In this document: piece by piece, positions 1 through 8,794 of the stretch
How the letters are laid out: every line of letters begins with the position of its first letter
How positions within the stretch are numbered: position 1 is the first letter of the stretch
DNA from: Actinomadura bangladeshensis
GTDB taxonomy: Bacteria; Actinomycetota; Actinomycetes; Streptosporangiales; Streptosporangiaceae
Assembly: GCF_004348335.1 (NCBI RefSeq)
Contig: NZ_SMJW01000049.1
Span: forward strand, 1-38,723
Direction of reading: 5' to 3'
Length of the DNA stretch: 38,723 bases
Program-made: the position numbers and the translations under genes
The notes under the pieces: generated by a model
The model's input: the letters and a program-made list of their open reading frames with translations, nothing else
Told to the model about the DNA's origin: nothing
Database searches by the model: none

Positions 1-234
1 GGACGGCACCGGCGTCGGGGTGCCGGGGCGCGGCCGGAACGTCCCGCAGGTCGGCGACGGCACCGGCGAGGCCGGCTGCGCGGCGGCGGCCGCCTCGCGG
101 GCGGCGACGGGCGCGGCGCTCGGGGACGAGCCGGAACCGGCGGCCAGCCAGATCCCGGCGGCGGCGAGGCCCGTCCCGCCGAGCCCGGCCAGCACGATCA
201 GCGGCCCGCGGCGGATGCGACGCTTGTCAGTCAT
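1..234 (-). CDS. Secreted or membrane-anchored protein, N-terminal part only
   Basis: The gene starts at ATG 234-232, with a GAGGAG ribosome binding site four bases upstream, and runs off the left edge with no stop in 78 codons. The visible protein has a basic start (MTDKRRIRR), one hydrophobic stretch at about residues 11-32, then an Ala/Pro/Ser-rich linker with a Cys near residue 63. This looks like a signal anchor or signal peptide followed by an extracellular linker. The family cannot be named because the folded domain lies outside the window. A sortase or another exported protein are both possible. It follows rdgB on the same strand after about 100 bases and has its own ribosome binding site. 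Confidence 0.6.
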   Translation of the reverse strand, partial: MTDKRRIRRGPLIVLAGLGGTGLAAAGIWLAAGSGSSPSAAPVAAREAAAAAQPASPVPSPTCGTFRPRPGTPTPVPS

Positions 235-337
235 GGTGCTCCTCGGGGGAGATGTCCTTACACCCCCGATAACCCCCGCCCACCGCCGCCGGGTTGTCAC
301 GCCGCCGCGATTTCTCGCGGGCGCCCTCGCGCGCGGG

Positions 338-955
338 TCAGGAGCGGCCGGCGGCCAGCACGTCCGGGATGAGGGCGGCGAGGTCGCGGAACGCCTTGCC
401 GCGGTGGCTGATCGCGTCCTTCTCGGCCGCGGACATCTCGGCGGTGGTGCGGGTCTCGCCGTCCGGGACGAAGATCGGGTCGTAGCCGAAGCCGCCCGTG
501 CCGCGCGGCTCGCGGATCACCGTGCCGTGCATGCGCCCCTCGACGGCGCGCTCGGTGCCGTCCGGGGTGACGAGGACGGCCGCGCACACGAAGGCGCCGG
601 CGCGGCGGTCGTCGGCGACGTCGGAGATCTGGTCGAGCAGGAGCCGCAGGTTGGCGGTATCGCGGTCGCCGGTGGCGGCGCCGAGGCGGCCCGACCAGCG
701 GGCGGACAGGACGCCGGGCATGCCGTTCAGCGCGTCCACGCACAGGCCGGAGTCGTCGGCGACGGCGGGCAGGCCGGTGAACGCGGCGATCGCGCGGGCC
801 TTCAGGAACGCGTTGCCGGCGAAGGTCAGCTCGGTCTCGGCGACGTCGGGGGCGCCCGGGAACTCGTCCAGGCCGACGACGTCGAGGTCGCCGAGGATGC
901 GGTGGAGTTCGGCCACCTTGCCCTGGTTGTGGGTGGCGAGGACGATCCGGCTCAT
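338..955 (-). CDS. rdgB: RdgB/HAM1 non-canonical purine NTP pyrophosphatase (XTP/dITP diphosphatase)
   Basis: This 205-residue protein has the normal RdgB/HAM1 length. The family hydrolyses XTP, dITP and ITP to the monophosphate and pyrophosphate, which keeps deaminated purines out of DNA and RNA. Visible motifs are the substrate loop THNQGK (8-13), ADDSG at 66-70 with the general-base Asp, FGYDP in the middle and [10 protein letters not shown] near the C-terminus. The start ATG (955-953) overlaps the rph stop as ATGA, so the two genes are translationally coupled. The order murI, Rv1339-like, rph, rdgB is that of M. tuberculosis Rv1338-Rv1341. Confidence 0.96.
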   Translation of the reverse strand: MSRIVLATHNQGKVAELHRILGDLDVVGLDEFPGAPDVAETELTFAGNAFLKARAIAAFTGLPAVADDSGLCVDALNGMPGVLSARWSGRLGAATGDRDTANLRLLLDQISDVADDRRAGAFVCAAVLVTPDGTERAVEGRMHGTVIREPRGTGGFGYDPIFVPDGETRTTAEMSAAEKDAISHRGKAFRDLAALIPDVLAAGRS

Positions 956-1671
956 CGGCCGAGGGCCTCCTTCTGGAGCCGCGTCAGGTCGGCGCAGCCG
1001 CCGGCGGCGAGGTCGAGCAGCGCGTCCAGCTCGGCGCGGTCGAACGGGGCGCCCTCGGCGGTCCCCTGCACCTCGACGAACCGGCCGTCGCCGGTGCAGA
1101 CGACGTTCATGTCGGTGCCGGCGGCGGAGTCCTCCTCGTAGCAGAGGTCGAGGCGGGCCTCGCCGTCCACGACGCCGACGCTGACGGCCGACACCGACGT
1201 GATCAGCGGGTCGCCCTTGAGGAGCTTGCGCTCGCGCATCCAGCCGACCGCGTCGGCGAGCGCCACGTACGCGCCGGTGATCGCGGCGGTGCGGGTGCCG
1301 CCGTCGGCCTGCAGCACGTCGCAGTCGAGCTGGACGGTGTTCTCGCCGAGCGCCTTCATGTCGAGGCACGCGCGGATCGACCGGCCGATCAGCCGGGAGA
1401 TCTCGTGGGTGCGCCCGCCGACCCGGCCCTTGATCGACTCGCGGTCGTTGCGGGTGTTGGTGGCGCGCGGCAGCATCGCGTACTCGGCGGTGACCCAGCC
1501 GAGGCCGCTGTCGCGCCGCCAGCGGGGCACCGACTCCTGCACGGAGGCGGCGCACAGCACGCGGGTCCGGCCGAACTCGACGAGCACCGAGCCCTCCGCG
1601 TGGTCGAGCCATCCGCGCTGGATCCGGACGGGGCGGAGCTGGTCTGAAGCGCGATCATCGGGGCGGGCCAT
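952..1671 (-). CDS. rph: Ribonuclease PH
   Basis: This 239-residue phosphorolytic 3'-5' exoribonuclease trims tRNA 3' ends using phosphate as the attacking group. It aligns over the full family length. Visible motifs include the phosphate-binding TNTRNDRES and [13 protein letters not shown] regions (about 71-98) and [19 protein letters not shown] (117-135) of the catalytic core. The start is taken at ATG 1671 because a TAGGGT hexamer lies exactly 7 nt upstream and there is no Shine-Dalgarno, which suggests a leaderless transcript. The 3' end overlaps rdgB by four bases. The upstream neighbour, a metallo-beta-lactamase-fold gene, ends only 20 bases before. Confidence 0.96.
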   Translation of the reverse strand: MARPDDRASDQLRPVRIQRGWLDHAEGSVLVEFGRTRVLCAASVQESVPRWRRDSGLGWVTAEYAMLPRATNTRNDRESIKGRVGGRTHEISRLIGRSIRACLDMKALGENTVQLDCDVLQADGGTRTAAITGAYVALADAVGWMRERKLLKGDPLITSVSAVSVGVVDGEARLDLCYEEDSAAGTDMNVVCTGDGRFVEVQGTAEGAPFDRAELDALLDLAAGGCADLTRLQKEALGR

Positions 1672-1678
1672 GCGGTCA

Positions 1679-1684
1679 ACCCTA
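1679..1684 (-). promoter_or_regulatory. -10 element of a probable leaderless rph promoter
   Basis: Read on the minus strand, the hexamer is TAGGGT, followed by 7 nt and the rph ATG. This fits the actinobacterial TANNNT -10 placed so that transcription begins at the start codon. It sits just past the stop codon of the upstream gene and would let rph-rdgB be expressed apart from murI. No clear -35 is seen. Confidence 0.45.
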
Positions 1685-1691
1685 GCGGTCG

Positions 1692-2441
1692 CTAGAGGGT
1701 GTACCGGGCGCCCACGCGGGCCAGCTCGATTTCGCCGTCGTAGCCCGCCGCCTTGGCCTCCTTGAGCGACATGTCCGCGTCGTTCCACGGCACCAGGTGG
1801 GTGAGGACGAGCCCGCCGACCCCGGCGCGGGCGGCGTGCTCGGCGGCCTCCCGGGCGGTCAGGTGCAGCTCGGGCGGGTGGCCCGGCCCGTCCAGGAAGG
1901 ACGCCTCGCAGAGGAACAGGTCGGCGCCCGCGGCCAGCTCGACCAGCTCCTCGGACGGGCCGGTGTCGCCGGAGTAGGCGAGGGCCCTGCCGCCGTGCTC
2001 GATGCGGAACGCGTACGCCTCGACCGGGTGCGGCATCAGCGCGGTCGTCACCCGGAACGGCCCGATCTCGTAGGGGCCGCGGCGCAGGGGGTGGAAGTCG
2101 AACGTCTCCGTCATGCCCGGGTCGGGTTCGAGGTCGTAGGCGCGGGCGAGCCGGGCGGCGGTGTCGGCGGGGCCGTGCACCGGGATCCGCGGCGGCGCCC
2201 CGCCCGGCCGGTAGGTGCGCGCCACCCAGTACCCGCACATGTCCAGGCAGTGGTCGGCGTGCAGGTGCGAGATGCAGACGGCGTCGATCTCGTAGATCGA
2301 GCGGAACCGCTGCAGCGACCCGAGCGCCCCGTTGCCGAGATCGAGGACGAGTGCGAAGCCGTCCGCCTCGATCAGGTAGCTGGACGCGGGGCTGTCCGGC
2401 CCCGGGTAACTGCCGGAGCATCCGATCACAGTGACCCGCAC
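1692..2441 (-). CDS. Metallo-beta-lactamase-fold phosphodiesterase, Rv1339-like (class II cyclic nucleotide PDE/RNase Z-like)
   Basis: This 249-residue protein has the beta-lactamase-fold zinc signature SHLHADH at 58-64, an upstream GCSGS start region, and later zinc-ligand segments [15 protein letters not shown] and LTHLVPWND. In M. tuberculosis the gene at this spot, Rv1339, has been described as an atypical class II cAMP phosphodiesterase, so cyclic-nucleotide breakdown is the best functional guess. Plain RNase Z-like RNA processing is the alternative. The start GTG 2441 is preferred over GTG 2447 because AGGAGG lies 7 nt before it, while the other GTG abuts the ribosome binding site. It follows murI by 31 bases and precedes rph, which suggests one operon. 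Confidence 0.87.
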   Translation of the reverse strand: MRVTVIGCSGSYPGPDSPASSYLIEADGFALVLDLGNGALGSLQRFRSIYEIDAVCISHLHADHCLDMCGYWVARTYRPGGAPPRIPVHGPADTAARLARAYDLEPDPGMTETFDFHPLRRGPYEIGPFRVTTALMPHPVEAYAFRIEHGGRALAYSGDTGPSEELVELAAGADLFLCEASFLDGPGHPPELHLTAREAAEHAARAGVGGLVLTHLVPWNDADMSLKEAKAAGYDGEIELARVGARYTL

Positions 2442-2472
2442 GCTCACTCCTCCTCTTAGAGTCCCCGAGGAA

Positions 2473-3372
2473 TCAGGTGGTCAGTGCCTCGTCCGGCACG
2501 GCTTCGTCCGACACGTCCCCGCTCGACACGGCCCCGTCCGACACCGCCCCGCTCGGCGTCGTCTCCACCGAACCGATCTCCGGTCCGAGGAAGCGGCGGC
2601 CGAGCTCGGCGAACACGGCGGGGTCACCGGTCGCGCGGAACCGGTGCCGCGGCCGGGGCGACGCCCCGGGGCGGGCCAGCCCCCGGTCGTGGAGCACTCG
2701 GTACACGTCCTTGGCGGTCTCGTCGGCGCTTGAGACCAGTGTGACCCCGTCTCCCACCACATACGAGATAACGCCCGTCAAAAGGGGGTAGTGCGTGCAG
2801 CCGAGGATGAGGGTGTCGCAGCCGGCGTCGACGATCGGCGCCATGTACTCGCGGGCGGCCGCCAGCAGCTCGCCGCCCATCGTGACGCCCGCCTCGACGA
2901 ACTCGACGAAGCGCGGGCAGGCGGCGCTGACCAGCTCGATGTGCGGGGCGGCGGCGAACGCGTCGTCGTAGGCGCGGCTCGTCACGGTCGCCTGCGTGGC
3001 GATCAGCCCGACCTTCCCGTTGGACGTGGCGCGGGCCGCCCGCCGGGTCGCGGGGTTGATGACCTCGACGACCGGGACGTCGTAGCGCTCGCGGGCGTCC
3101 CGCAGCATCGCCGCGCTGGCGCTGTTGCAGGCGATCACGAGCATCTTCACGCCCTCGTCGACGAGCCGGTCGAGCATGTCGAGGGCGAAGGCGCGTACCT
3201 CGGCGATCGGGCGCGGCCCGTACGGCTGGCGGGCCGAGTCGCCGAGGTAGATGATCGGCTCGTTCGGCAGCTGGTCGAGGATGGCGCGTGCCACCGTCAG
3301 CCCACCGAAACCGCTGTCGAAGATCCCGATGGGAGCGTCTGGGAGGCCGTCCCCCCGGGATGGATCTGACAT
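2473..3372 (-). CDS. murI: Glutamate racemase with a repetitive C-terminal tail
   Basis: This enzyme interconverts L- and D-glutamate to supply D-Glu for the peptidoglycan stem peptide. It has 299 residues. The two catalytic cysteines lie in ACNSASAA (C82) and GCTHYP (C192), and FDSGFGG (18-24) holds the conserved Asp/Ser. The fold ends near residue 265. The last 30 or so residues are a low-complexity tail of five-residue units ([25 protein letters not shown]) encoded by a 15-bp tandem repeat. ATG 3372 has no Shine-Dalgarno but has TAGCCT 8 nt upstream, so a leaderless start is likely. It heads the murI, PDE-like, rph, rdgB group. Confidence 0.95.
   Translation of the reverse strand: MSDPSRGDGLPDAPIGIFDSGFGGLTVARAILDQLPNEPIIYLGDSARQPYGPRPIAEVRAFALDMLDRLVDEGVKMLVIACNSASAAMLRDARERYDVPVVEVINPATRRAARATSNGKVGLIATQATVTSRAYDDAFAAAPHIELVSAACPRFVEFVEAGVTMGGELLAAAREYMAPIVDAGCDTLILGCTHYPLLTGVISYVVGDGVTLVSSADETAKDVYRVLHDRGLARPGASPRPRHRFRATGDPAVFAELGRRFLGPEIGSVETTPSGAVSDGAVSSGDVSDEAVPDEALTT
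2486..2560. repeat. 15-bp tandem repeat (five units) inside the murI 3' end
   Basis: Five consecutive 15-base units start at 2486, 2501, 2516, 2531 and 2546. They share the pattern gcc(t/c)cg(t/c)ccg(g/a)cac(g). Because 15 is a multiple of three, each unit adds five residues to the MurI tail without shifting frame, so copy number could vary between strains. Confidence 0.8.
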
Positions 3373-3380
3373 GGTGCACA

Positions 3381-3386
3381 AGGCTA
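3381..3386 (-). promoter_or_regulatory. -10 element of a probable leaderless murI promoter
   Basis: On the minus strand the hexamer TAGCCT is followed by 8 nt and the murI ATG, with no ribosome binding site between them. It matches the TANNNT pattern seen before several other genes here. No convincing -35 is visible. Confidence 0.4.
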
Positions 3387-3518
3387 GGCGACCCGGCCCC
3401 GCACAGGTGCGTCATGCGTCGGACATCACACCGTAACGCTCCGGAAAACCGTCCAGGTCAAGGGATGCGCGCATGATCCGGATGTCCGGTGCGGCGAAAC
3501 GCCGGAGCCGTGGCCGGG

Positions 3519-4316
3519 TCAGGACCGGGCGCGGGGGACGCGGGCGATCTGCCGGCTCTGCGCGACCAGCCGGCCGGCGGTGTCCCACACCTCGACCTCC
3601 TCGTCGAACCAGCCGTCGGCGAGCAGCCGCCCGGTACCGTGCACGGCGAGCCAGCCGGGCTCGGGGACGGCCCGCATGTGCCAGGTCAGCTCGACGGTCG
3701 GCGCCCAGCCCTGCGCGCCGAGGTTCAGCGCGACGGGCGGCAGCGCGTCCACGGCGAGGGCGAGGGAGTAGGCGTCGATCTCGTAGGCGTCGGCGTGCCG
3801 GAACCAGGCGCGGATCTCCGGGCTGCCGCTCGGCTGCCCGTCGAGCCAGCCCATCGTGGTGCGGTCGAAGCGCATGTCGACCGCGTCGGCGAAACCGCCG
3901 CCGCCCGTCGGCGGCCGGAAGTCGGTGCACTCCTCCAGCGGCGGGACGGGCACGGGCGGCGCCGCCCCGGCGTAGGCGGGCTCGGCGGCGGCGTCGAGGG
4001 TGCCGGTGGTGATCAGCGCGTCCACGACGGTCCGGCCGTCCTGGACGAGGGAGACCAGCGCCGCGGCGGCCGTGCGGCCCTCCTTGCGGGGCTCGACGAT
4101 CACCTCGGCGGGGCCCGCCTTGGTGACGCGGTGGAAGTTGGTCGCGGTCGAGATCGGGTGCCCGTGCGGGGAGGCGTCCACGGCGGCGCGGCCGAGCACG
4201 GCCATCACGTAGCCGCCGTTGATCGCCTCGCCGATCGCGTAGCCCGCGTCCAGGACGGCCTCGTACCGGCCCTCGCCGACCCGCCGCACGGCGGTCGCCT
4301 CGCCGAACCCGCTCAT
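3519..4316 (-). CDS. Acyl-CoA thioesterase (TesB-like, double hot-dog)
   Basis: The 265-residue protein looks like a two-hot-dog TesB/4HBT_3-type thioesterase that would hydrolyse acyl-CoA to free acid and CoA in the cytoplasm. Supporting features are the N-terminal NGGYVMAVLGRAA and PISTATNFHRVTKAGPAEV segments (first hot-dog) and LNLGAQGWAPTVELTWHMRAVPEPGWL plus DGWFDEEVEVWDTAGRLVAQSRQ (second hot-dog). The substrate is unknown. ATG 4316 is chosen over GTG 4322 because GGGAG lies 7 nt before the ATG and only 1 nt before the GTG. In M. tuberculosis this position between murI and cysM is held by a rhomboid protease gene. A palindrome in its promoter suggests control by a TetR-type repressor. 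Confidence 0.82.
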   Translation of the reverse strand: MSGFGEATAVRRVGEGRYEAVLDAGYAIGEAINGGYVMAVLGRAAVDASPHGHPISTATNFHRVTKAGPAEVIVEPRKEGRTAAAALVSLVQDGRTVVDALITTGTLDAAAEPAYAGAAPPVPVPPLEECTDFRPPTGGGGFADAVDMRFDRTTMGWLDGQPSGSPEIRAWFRHADAYEIDAYSLALAVDALPPVALNLGAQGWAPTVELTWHMRAVPEPGWLAVHGTGRLLADGWFDEEVEVWDTAGRLVAQSRQIARVPRARS

Positions 4317-4356
4317 CCGCACACTCCCACGTCGCCCGGCCCGGTTCTAGAATCAC

Positions 4357-4370
4357 GTTCGAAAACGAAC
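4357..4370. promoter_or_regulatory. Operator-like inverted repeat upstream of the thioesterase
   Basis: GTTCG-AAAA-CGAAC is a perfect inverted repeat 40 bases before the thioesterase start. It lies beside a TCTAGA-type -10 candidate on the minus strand (around 4346-4351). The size and symmetry resemble sites of TetR-family acyl-CoA-responsive regulators. No regulator gene is adjacent, so the partner is unknown. Confidence 0.45.
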
Positions 4371-4393
4371 TCTACCGCGCCGCCCACCCGCTT

Positions 4394-4457
4394 CGTTGAT
4401 CTGCGGCGTGTTGTTGTTATGGCGGGCCGGATAACAACAACACGCCGCAGATCAACG
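4394..4457. terminator. Very long perfect inverted repeat downstream of cysM
   Basis: Arms 4394-4420 and 4431-4457 are exact reverse complements over 27 bases, with a 10-base loop (4421-4430). It lies 44 bases after the cysM stop, in a gap between two genes on the same strand, so transcription termination of cysM is the simplest role. There is no U-tract, as is common in GC-rich actinobacteria. The arms are less GC-rich than the surroundings and contain a TTG/CAA run. That is unusual for an ordinary terminator and suggests a repeated element or a site kept perfect by selection. Confidence 0.7.
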
Positions 4458-4501
4458 GGAGGCGGGGGTGGGGTCGGTCCGGAGTTGGGCTTCGAGGCGG
4501 G

Positions 4502-5827
<1,326 letters not shown>

Positions 5828-5835
5828 TCAGCGCG

Positions 5836-5958
5836 TCAGCGACAGTCGTAGACGACCTCGGCGCGCGAGTGCCCGAACAGGAAGCTCTGCACGGGTGGCA
5901 CGGCGGCGGACCCGGCACGCCACCGCGCGCCGCCCGTCTCATGCCCGCTCGTCCACAT
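5836..5958 (-). CDS. Small leaderless ORF upstream of cysO (40 aa, ends Tyr-Asp-Cys-Arg)
   Basis: This 40-codon ORF begins at ATG 5958. A TAAACT hexamer sits exactly 7 nt upstream with no ribosome binding site, which is the layout of leaderless actinobacterial genes. By my count about 90 per cent of its codons end in G or C, as expected for real coding sequence. The protein starts MWTSGHETGG and ends FGHSRAEVVYDCR, with a single Cys as the next-to-last residue. It resembles no family I can name. It could be a short functional protein. It could also be a leader peptide sensing Cys-tRNA for the cysO-cysM pair 93 bases downstream, because leaderless Cys-containing uORFs that attenuate cysteine genes are known in mycobacteria. 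Confidence 0.55.
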   Translation of the reverse strand: MWTSGHETGGARWRAGSAAVPPVQSFLFGHSRAEVVYDCR

Positions 5959-5965
5959 GTCGACC

Positions 5966-5971
5966 AGTTTA
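5966..5971 (-). promoter_or_regulatory. -10 element before the cysO leader ORF
   Basis: TAAACT on the minus strand lies 7 nt before the ATG at 5958. It would start transcription at or next to that ATG and would give cysO-cysM a promoter separate from clpS-mec. Confidence 0.45.
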
Positions 5972-6001
5972 CCGGCCGCGACCCCGCGATTCCGCTCCGC
6001 C

Positions 6002-6421
6002 TTACCCCTCGTAGGCGTCCACGACGGTGACCTCTTCTTCGGTCACTTCGCCGTCCACGATTCGGAACGACCGGAACTCGGTCTCGTCGTCGTCGCGGGT
6101 CGACACGAGCACGTAGTGGGCGTTCGGCTCGGACGCGTACGAGATGTCCGTGCGGGACGGGTACGCCTCCGTGGCGGTGTGCGAGTGGTAGATCACCACC
6201 GGCTCCTCGTCCCGGTCGTCCATCTCCCGCCACACCTTCAGCTGCTCCTGGGAGTCGAACCGGTAGAAGGTCGGGGACCGCTCGGCGTTCTCCATCGCCA
6301 CGTACCTGACGGGACGGTCCGAACCGACCGGACCGGCGATGATGCCGCACGCCTCGTCCGGGTGGTCGGCGCGCGCGTGCGCGATGATCTGGCCCACGAG
6401 GGCGCGCTCGATCGTCAGCAT
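6002..6421 (-). CDS. mec: Mec: JAMM-type zinc metallopeptidase of the CysO pathway
   Basis: The 139-residue protein carries the complete JAMM/MPN+ signature: E23 (DEACG), then H79-S-H81 followed by S89 and D92 in HSHTATEAYPSRTD. In M. tuberculosis the homologue (Rv1334) cleaves cysteine from the CysO-cysteine adduct formed after CysM action, which regenerates CysO. ATG 6421 gives the family N-terminus MLTIERALV. An upstream extension would overlap DUF2017 and lacks conservation-like sequence. It lies 10 bases after the DUF2017 stop, so it is probably co-transcribed with clpS and DUF2017. Confidence 0.94.
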   Translation of the reverse strand: MLTIERALVGQIIAHARADHPDEACGIIAGPVGSDRPVRYVAMENAERSPTFYRFDSQEQLKVWREMDDRDEEPVVIYHSHTATEAYPSRTDISYASEPNAHYVLVSTRDDDETEFRSFRIVDGEVTEEEVTVVDAYEG

Positions 6422-6431
6422 GGCCCCGAGC

Positions 6432-6971
6432 TTAAGGCAACGGCTCCCCAAGGACCTGGACGAGGCCGTCCTGGAGCATCGTCAGCCACTCGTAGACGGT
6501 GAACAGGGTCGCGCGCGGGTCGAGCGGGTCCATCCGGTCGGCCTGCTCGTACCACTCCTCGGTGATGTCGAGCCGGGTGCCGAGCGCCAGCCGCACGTCG
6601 TTCAGGGCGCGCAGCCAGCCCTGCGCCTGCTCGTCGTCCAGCACGACGTCGGCGCCCTCGTCGGTCAGCGCGCCCAGCACCATCCCGGCGGCCTCGCGCT
6701 TGCCGTCCCGCAGCCCCATCTCGGTGTAGCGGCGGAACTCCCCGGCGGCCTCGCCGTCATCGCGGTAGGCGTCGGGGAACAGCCGCGCGAGGACGGGGTC
6801 GTCCGGCTTCTCGGCGTTCTCGGCGATGCCCATCGCGGCCAACTCGTCGTCGGCGGCGGGCGCGTCGCCGATCAGCGCGAGCAACTGCTCCATCAGGGTG
6901 CGCAGCAGCGCGGCCTCGTCGGCCTCCAGCCGCACCCGGACTCCCTCGCGGGTCTTCTCCACCTCGGTCAT
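6432..6971 (-). CDS. DUF2017 family protein
   Basis: This 179-residue acidic, mostly helical protein belongs by context and sequence to DUF2017, the actinobacterial family that sits between clpS and mec (Rv1332 in M. tuberculosis). Its function is unknown. No catalytic motif or membrane segment is visible. It starts 4 bases after the clpS stop, so it is almost certainly translated from the same mRNA. The constant pairing with clpS hints at a link to Clp proteolysis. That is inference only. Confidence 0.85.
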   Translation of the reverse strand: MTEVEKTREGVRVRLEADEAALLRTLMEQLLALIGDAPAADDELAAMGIAENAEKPDDPVLARLFPDAYRDDGEAAGEFRRYTEMGLRDGKREAAGMVLGALTDEGADVVLDDEQAQGWLRALNDVRLALGTRLDITEEWYEQADRMDPLDPRATLFTVYEWLTMLQDGLVQVLGEPLP

Positions 6972-6975
6972 CGGC

Positions 6976-7281
6976 TCAGTCGTCCCGTTTCACCGTCGCC
7001 CACAGCCCGTAGGAGTGCAGGATCTCCACGTCCCGCTCCATCTCCTCGCGGGTGCCGTTCGCCACGACCGCGCGGCCCTTGTGGTGGACGTCCAGCATCA
7101 GCTTCTCCGCCTTGGTCTTCGGGTAGCCGAACACGGCCTGGAACACGTAGGTGACGTACGACATCAGGTTGATCGGGTCGTTCCAGACGATCGCCAGCCA
7201 GGGCCGGTCGGCGCTCACGTCCTCCTCGGTATCCGGCCGTTCGAGCTCCACCGGCGCGGGCGCCGTGTTCATGGCGCTCAT
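6976..7281 (-). CDS. clpS: ClpS adaptor protein
   Basis: ClpS delivers N-degron substrates to the ClpAP/ClpCP protease. The 101-residue protein has the family core WNDPINLMSYVTYVFQ (the Asn-Asp-Pro of the substrate pocket), the helix KAEKLMLDVHHKGRAVV and the final strand region HSYGLWATVKRDD. A short disordered N-terminal arm precedes the core. ATG 7281 is preferred, with a purine run AGGGGG about 11 nt upstream. ATG 7272 is an alternative and would shorten the protein by three residues. It is the first gene of the minus-strand run and is divergent from pncB, as in M. tuberculosis. Confidence 0.93.
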   Translation of the reverse strand: MSAMNTAPAPVELERPDTEEDVSADRPWLAIVWNDPINLMSYVTYVFQAVFGYPKTKAEKLMLDVHHKGRAVVANGTREEMERDVEILHSYGLWATVKRDD

Positions 7282-7398
7282 TGCCCGGATCGCCCCCTCT
7301 CTGCGCGTTCTCGGTCCGCCCCGCCGCACCCGATGCCACGCGCCGGTTCCCCCGCCGGGTGCGCGGGCCCGCACCCCCATGGTGCCCACAGTCGGGCT

Positions 7399-7404
7399 TA
7401 AGGT
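7399..7404 (+). promoter_or_regulatory. -10 element of a probable leaderless pncB promoter
   Basis: TAAGGT is followed by 7 nt and GTG 7412. The spacing equals that seen at rph, the WYL regulator and the epoxide hydrolase. It decides the pncB start, because no Shine-Dalgarno precedes any candidate start codon. Confidence 0.45.
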
Positions 7405-7411
7405 GCCACTT

Positions 7412-8731
7412 GTGGACCTTGCTGACGGCACCGCCCTGCTCACCGACCAGTACGAGCTGACCATGCTGCAGGCCGCGCTCCGCAGCGGGACCGCCGACCG
7501 CCGCACCGTCTTCGAGGTGTTCGCGCGCAGCCTGCCCGCCGGCCGGCGCTACGGCGTCGTCGCGGGCGTCGGACGGCTGCTGGACGCGATCGAGGCGTTC
7601 CGGTTCGAGGCCGCCGAACTGGAGTTCCTCACCGCGAACGAGATCGTGGACGAGCCGACCGCGCGATGGCTGGAGAAGTACCGATTCACCGGGAACGTGT
7701 GGGGCTACGCCGAGGGCGACTGCTACTTCCCGGAATCGCCGATCCTGGTGGTCGAGGGGACGTTCGGCGAGGCGGTCCTGCTGGAGACGCTGGCGCTGTC
7801 GATCCTGAACCACGACTGCGCGATCGCGTCCGCCGCGTCCCGGATGGTGCAGGCCGCGCAGGGCCGGCCGATCATCGAGATGGGGTCGCGGCGCACCCAC
7901 GAGCGCGCCGCCGTCGCCGCCGCCCGCGCGTCCTACATCTCCGGGTTCACGACCACGTCCAACCTGGAGGCGGGCCGGCTGTACGGCGTCCCGACCGCCG
8001 GGACGAGCGCGCACTCCTTCACCCTGCTGCACGACAGCGAGCGGCACGCGTTCGAGGCGCAGCTCGCCTCGCTCGGGGACGGCACCACCCTGCTGGTCGA
8101 CACCTACGACGTCGAGCGGGCCGTCCGGACGGCCGTGGAACTCGCCGGTCCCGCCCTCGGCGCCGTGCGGATCGACAGCGGCGACCTCGGCGTGGTGGCC
8201 CGCCGCGTCCGCGAGCAGCTCGACTCGCTCGGCGCGCACGGCACCCGCATCGTGGTGACCGGCGACCTGGACGAGTACGGCATCGCCGCGCTCGCCGCCG
8301 CCCCGGTGGACGGCTACGGCGTCGGGACGTCCCTCGTCACCGGTTCGGGTGCGCCGACCGCGTCCCTCGTCTACAAGCTCGTCGCCCGCTCCGACGGCCC
8401 GGACGACGCCGCCCCCATGCGCCCGGTCGCGAAGCGCTCCACGGGCAAGCCGAGCCGGGGCGGGCGCAAGACGGCCGTCCGCCGCATCGACGGCCACGGC
8501 GTCGCCTACGCCGAGACGGTCTCCACCGGCCCGGCGGCGCACGGGCCCCGCGACCGCGTCCTGCAGGTGCCGCTCGTCCGCGACGGCGAGATCGTCGGGC
8601 GCGAGTCGCTCCAGGACGCAAGGGACCGGCACGCCCGCTCGATCTCGGAACTGCCGGCGACGGCGCTCCAGCTGTCCAAGGGCGAGCCCGCCGTCCCCAC
8701 CGAACTCGTCAACGGCGGTCCCCGCCCCTAG
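7412..8731 (+). CDS. pncB: Nicotinate phosphoribosyltransferase
   Basis: The enzyme joins nicotinate to PRPP to make nicotinate mononucleotide, the committed step of the Preiss-Handler NAD salvage route. At 439 residues it has the normal class length. Recognised segments are TDQYELTML (11-19), IEMGSRRTHERAA with the conserved His (H163), SGFTTTSNLEA, IRIDSGDLG and GVGTSLVTG (phosphoribose/phosphate binding). GTG 7412 is chosen because of the leaderless -10. ATG 7379 would add 11 residues with no ribosome binding site. The next gene, pncA, makes its substrate, so the two work in sequence. The gene is divergent from clpS. Confidence 0.94.
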   Translation: MDLADGTALLTDQYELTMLQAALRSGTADRRTVFEVFARSLPAGRRYGVVAGVGRLLDAIEAFRFEAAELEFLTANEIVDEPTARWLEKYRFTGNVWGYAEGDCYFPESPILVVEGTFGEAVLLETLALSILNHDCAIASAASRMVQAAQGRPIIEMGSRRTHERAAVAAARASYISGFTTTSNLEAGRLYGVPTAGTSAHSFTLLHDSERHAFEAQLASLGDGTTLLVDTYDVERAVRTAVELAGPALGAVRIDSGDLGVVARRVREQLDSLGAHGTRIVVTGDLDEYGIAALAAAPVDGYGVGTSLVTGSGAPTASLVYKLVARSDGPDDAAPMRPVAKRSTGKPSRGGRKTAVRRIDGHGVAYAETVSTGPAAHGPRDRVLQVPLVRDGEIVGRESLQDARDRHARSISELPATALQLSKGEPAVPTELVNGGPRP

Positions 8732-8761
8732 CGCCGTATCCACGCGGGCCTGGGGTACGGT

Positions 8762-8778
8762 CGGTTGCGGGGCAACCG
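8762..8778 (+). promoter_or_regulatory. Small hairpin between pncB and pncA
   Basis: CGGTTGC and GCAACCG form a 7-bp stem with a GGG loop 16 bases before the pncA start. A TACGGT hexamer immediately precedes it. It may be an operator, a weak terminator or an mRNA stabiliser. I see no match to a site I can name. Confidence 0.3.
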
Positions 8779-8794
8779 GTAACAGGGAGCGGTC

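Noticed and set aside
3430..3461. GGTCAA...ACCGTA pair as a TTGACC/TACGGT promoter for murI
   Set aside because: The spacer is 20 bases, too long for a normal sigma-70 promoter. The leaderless TAGCCT at 3381-3386 is a better explanation.
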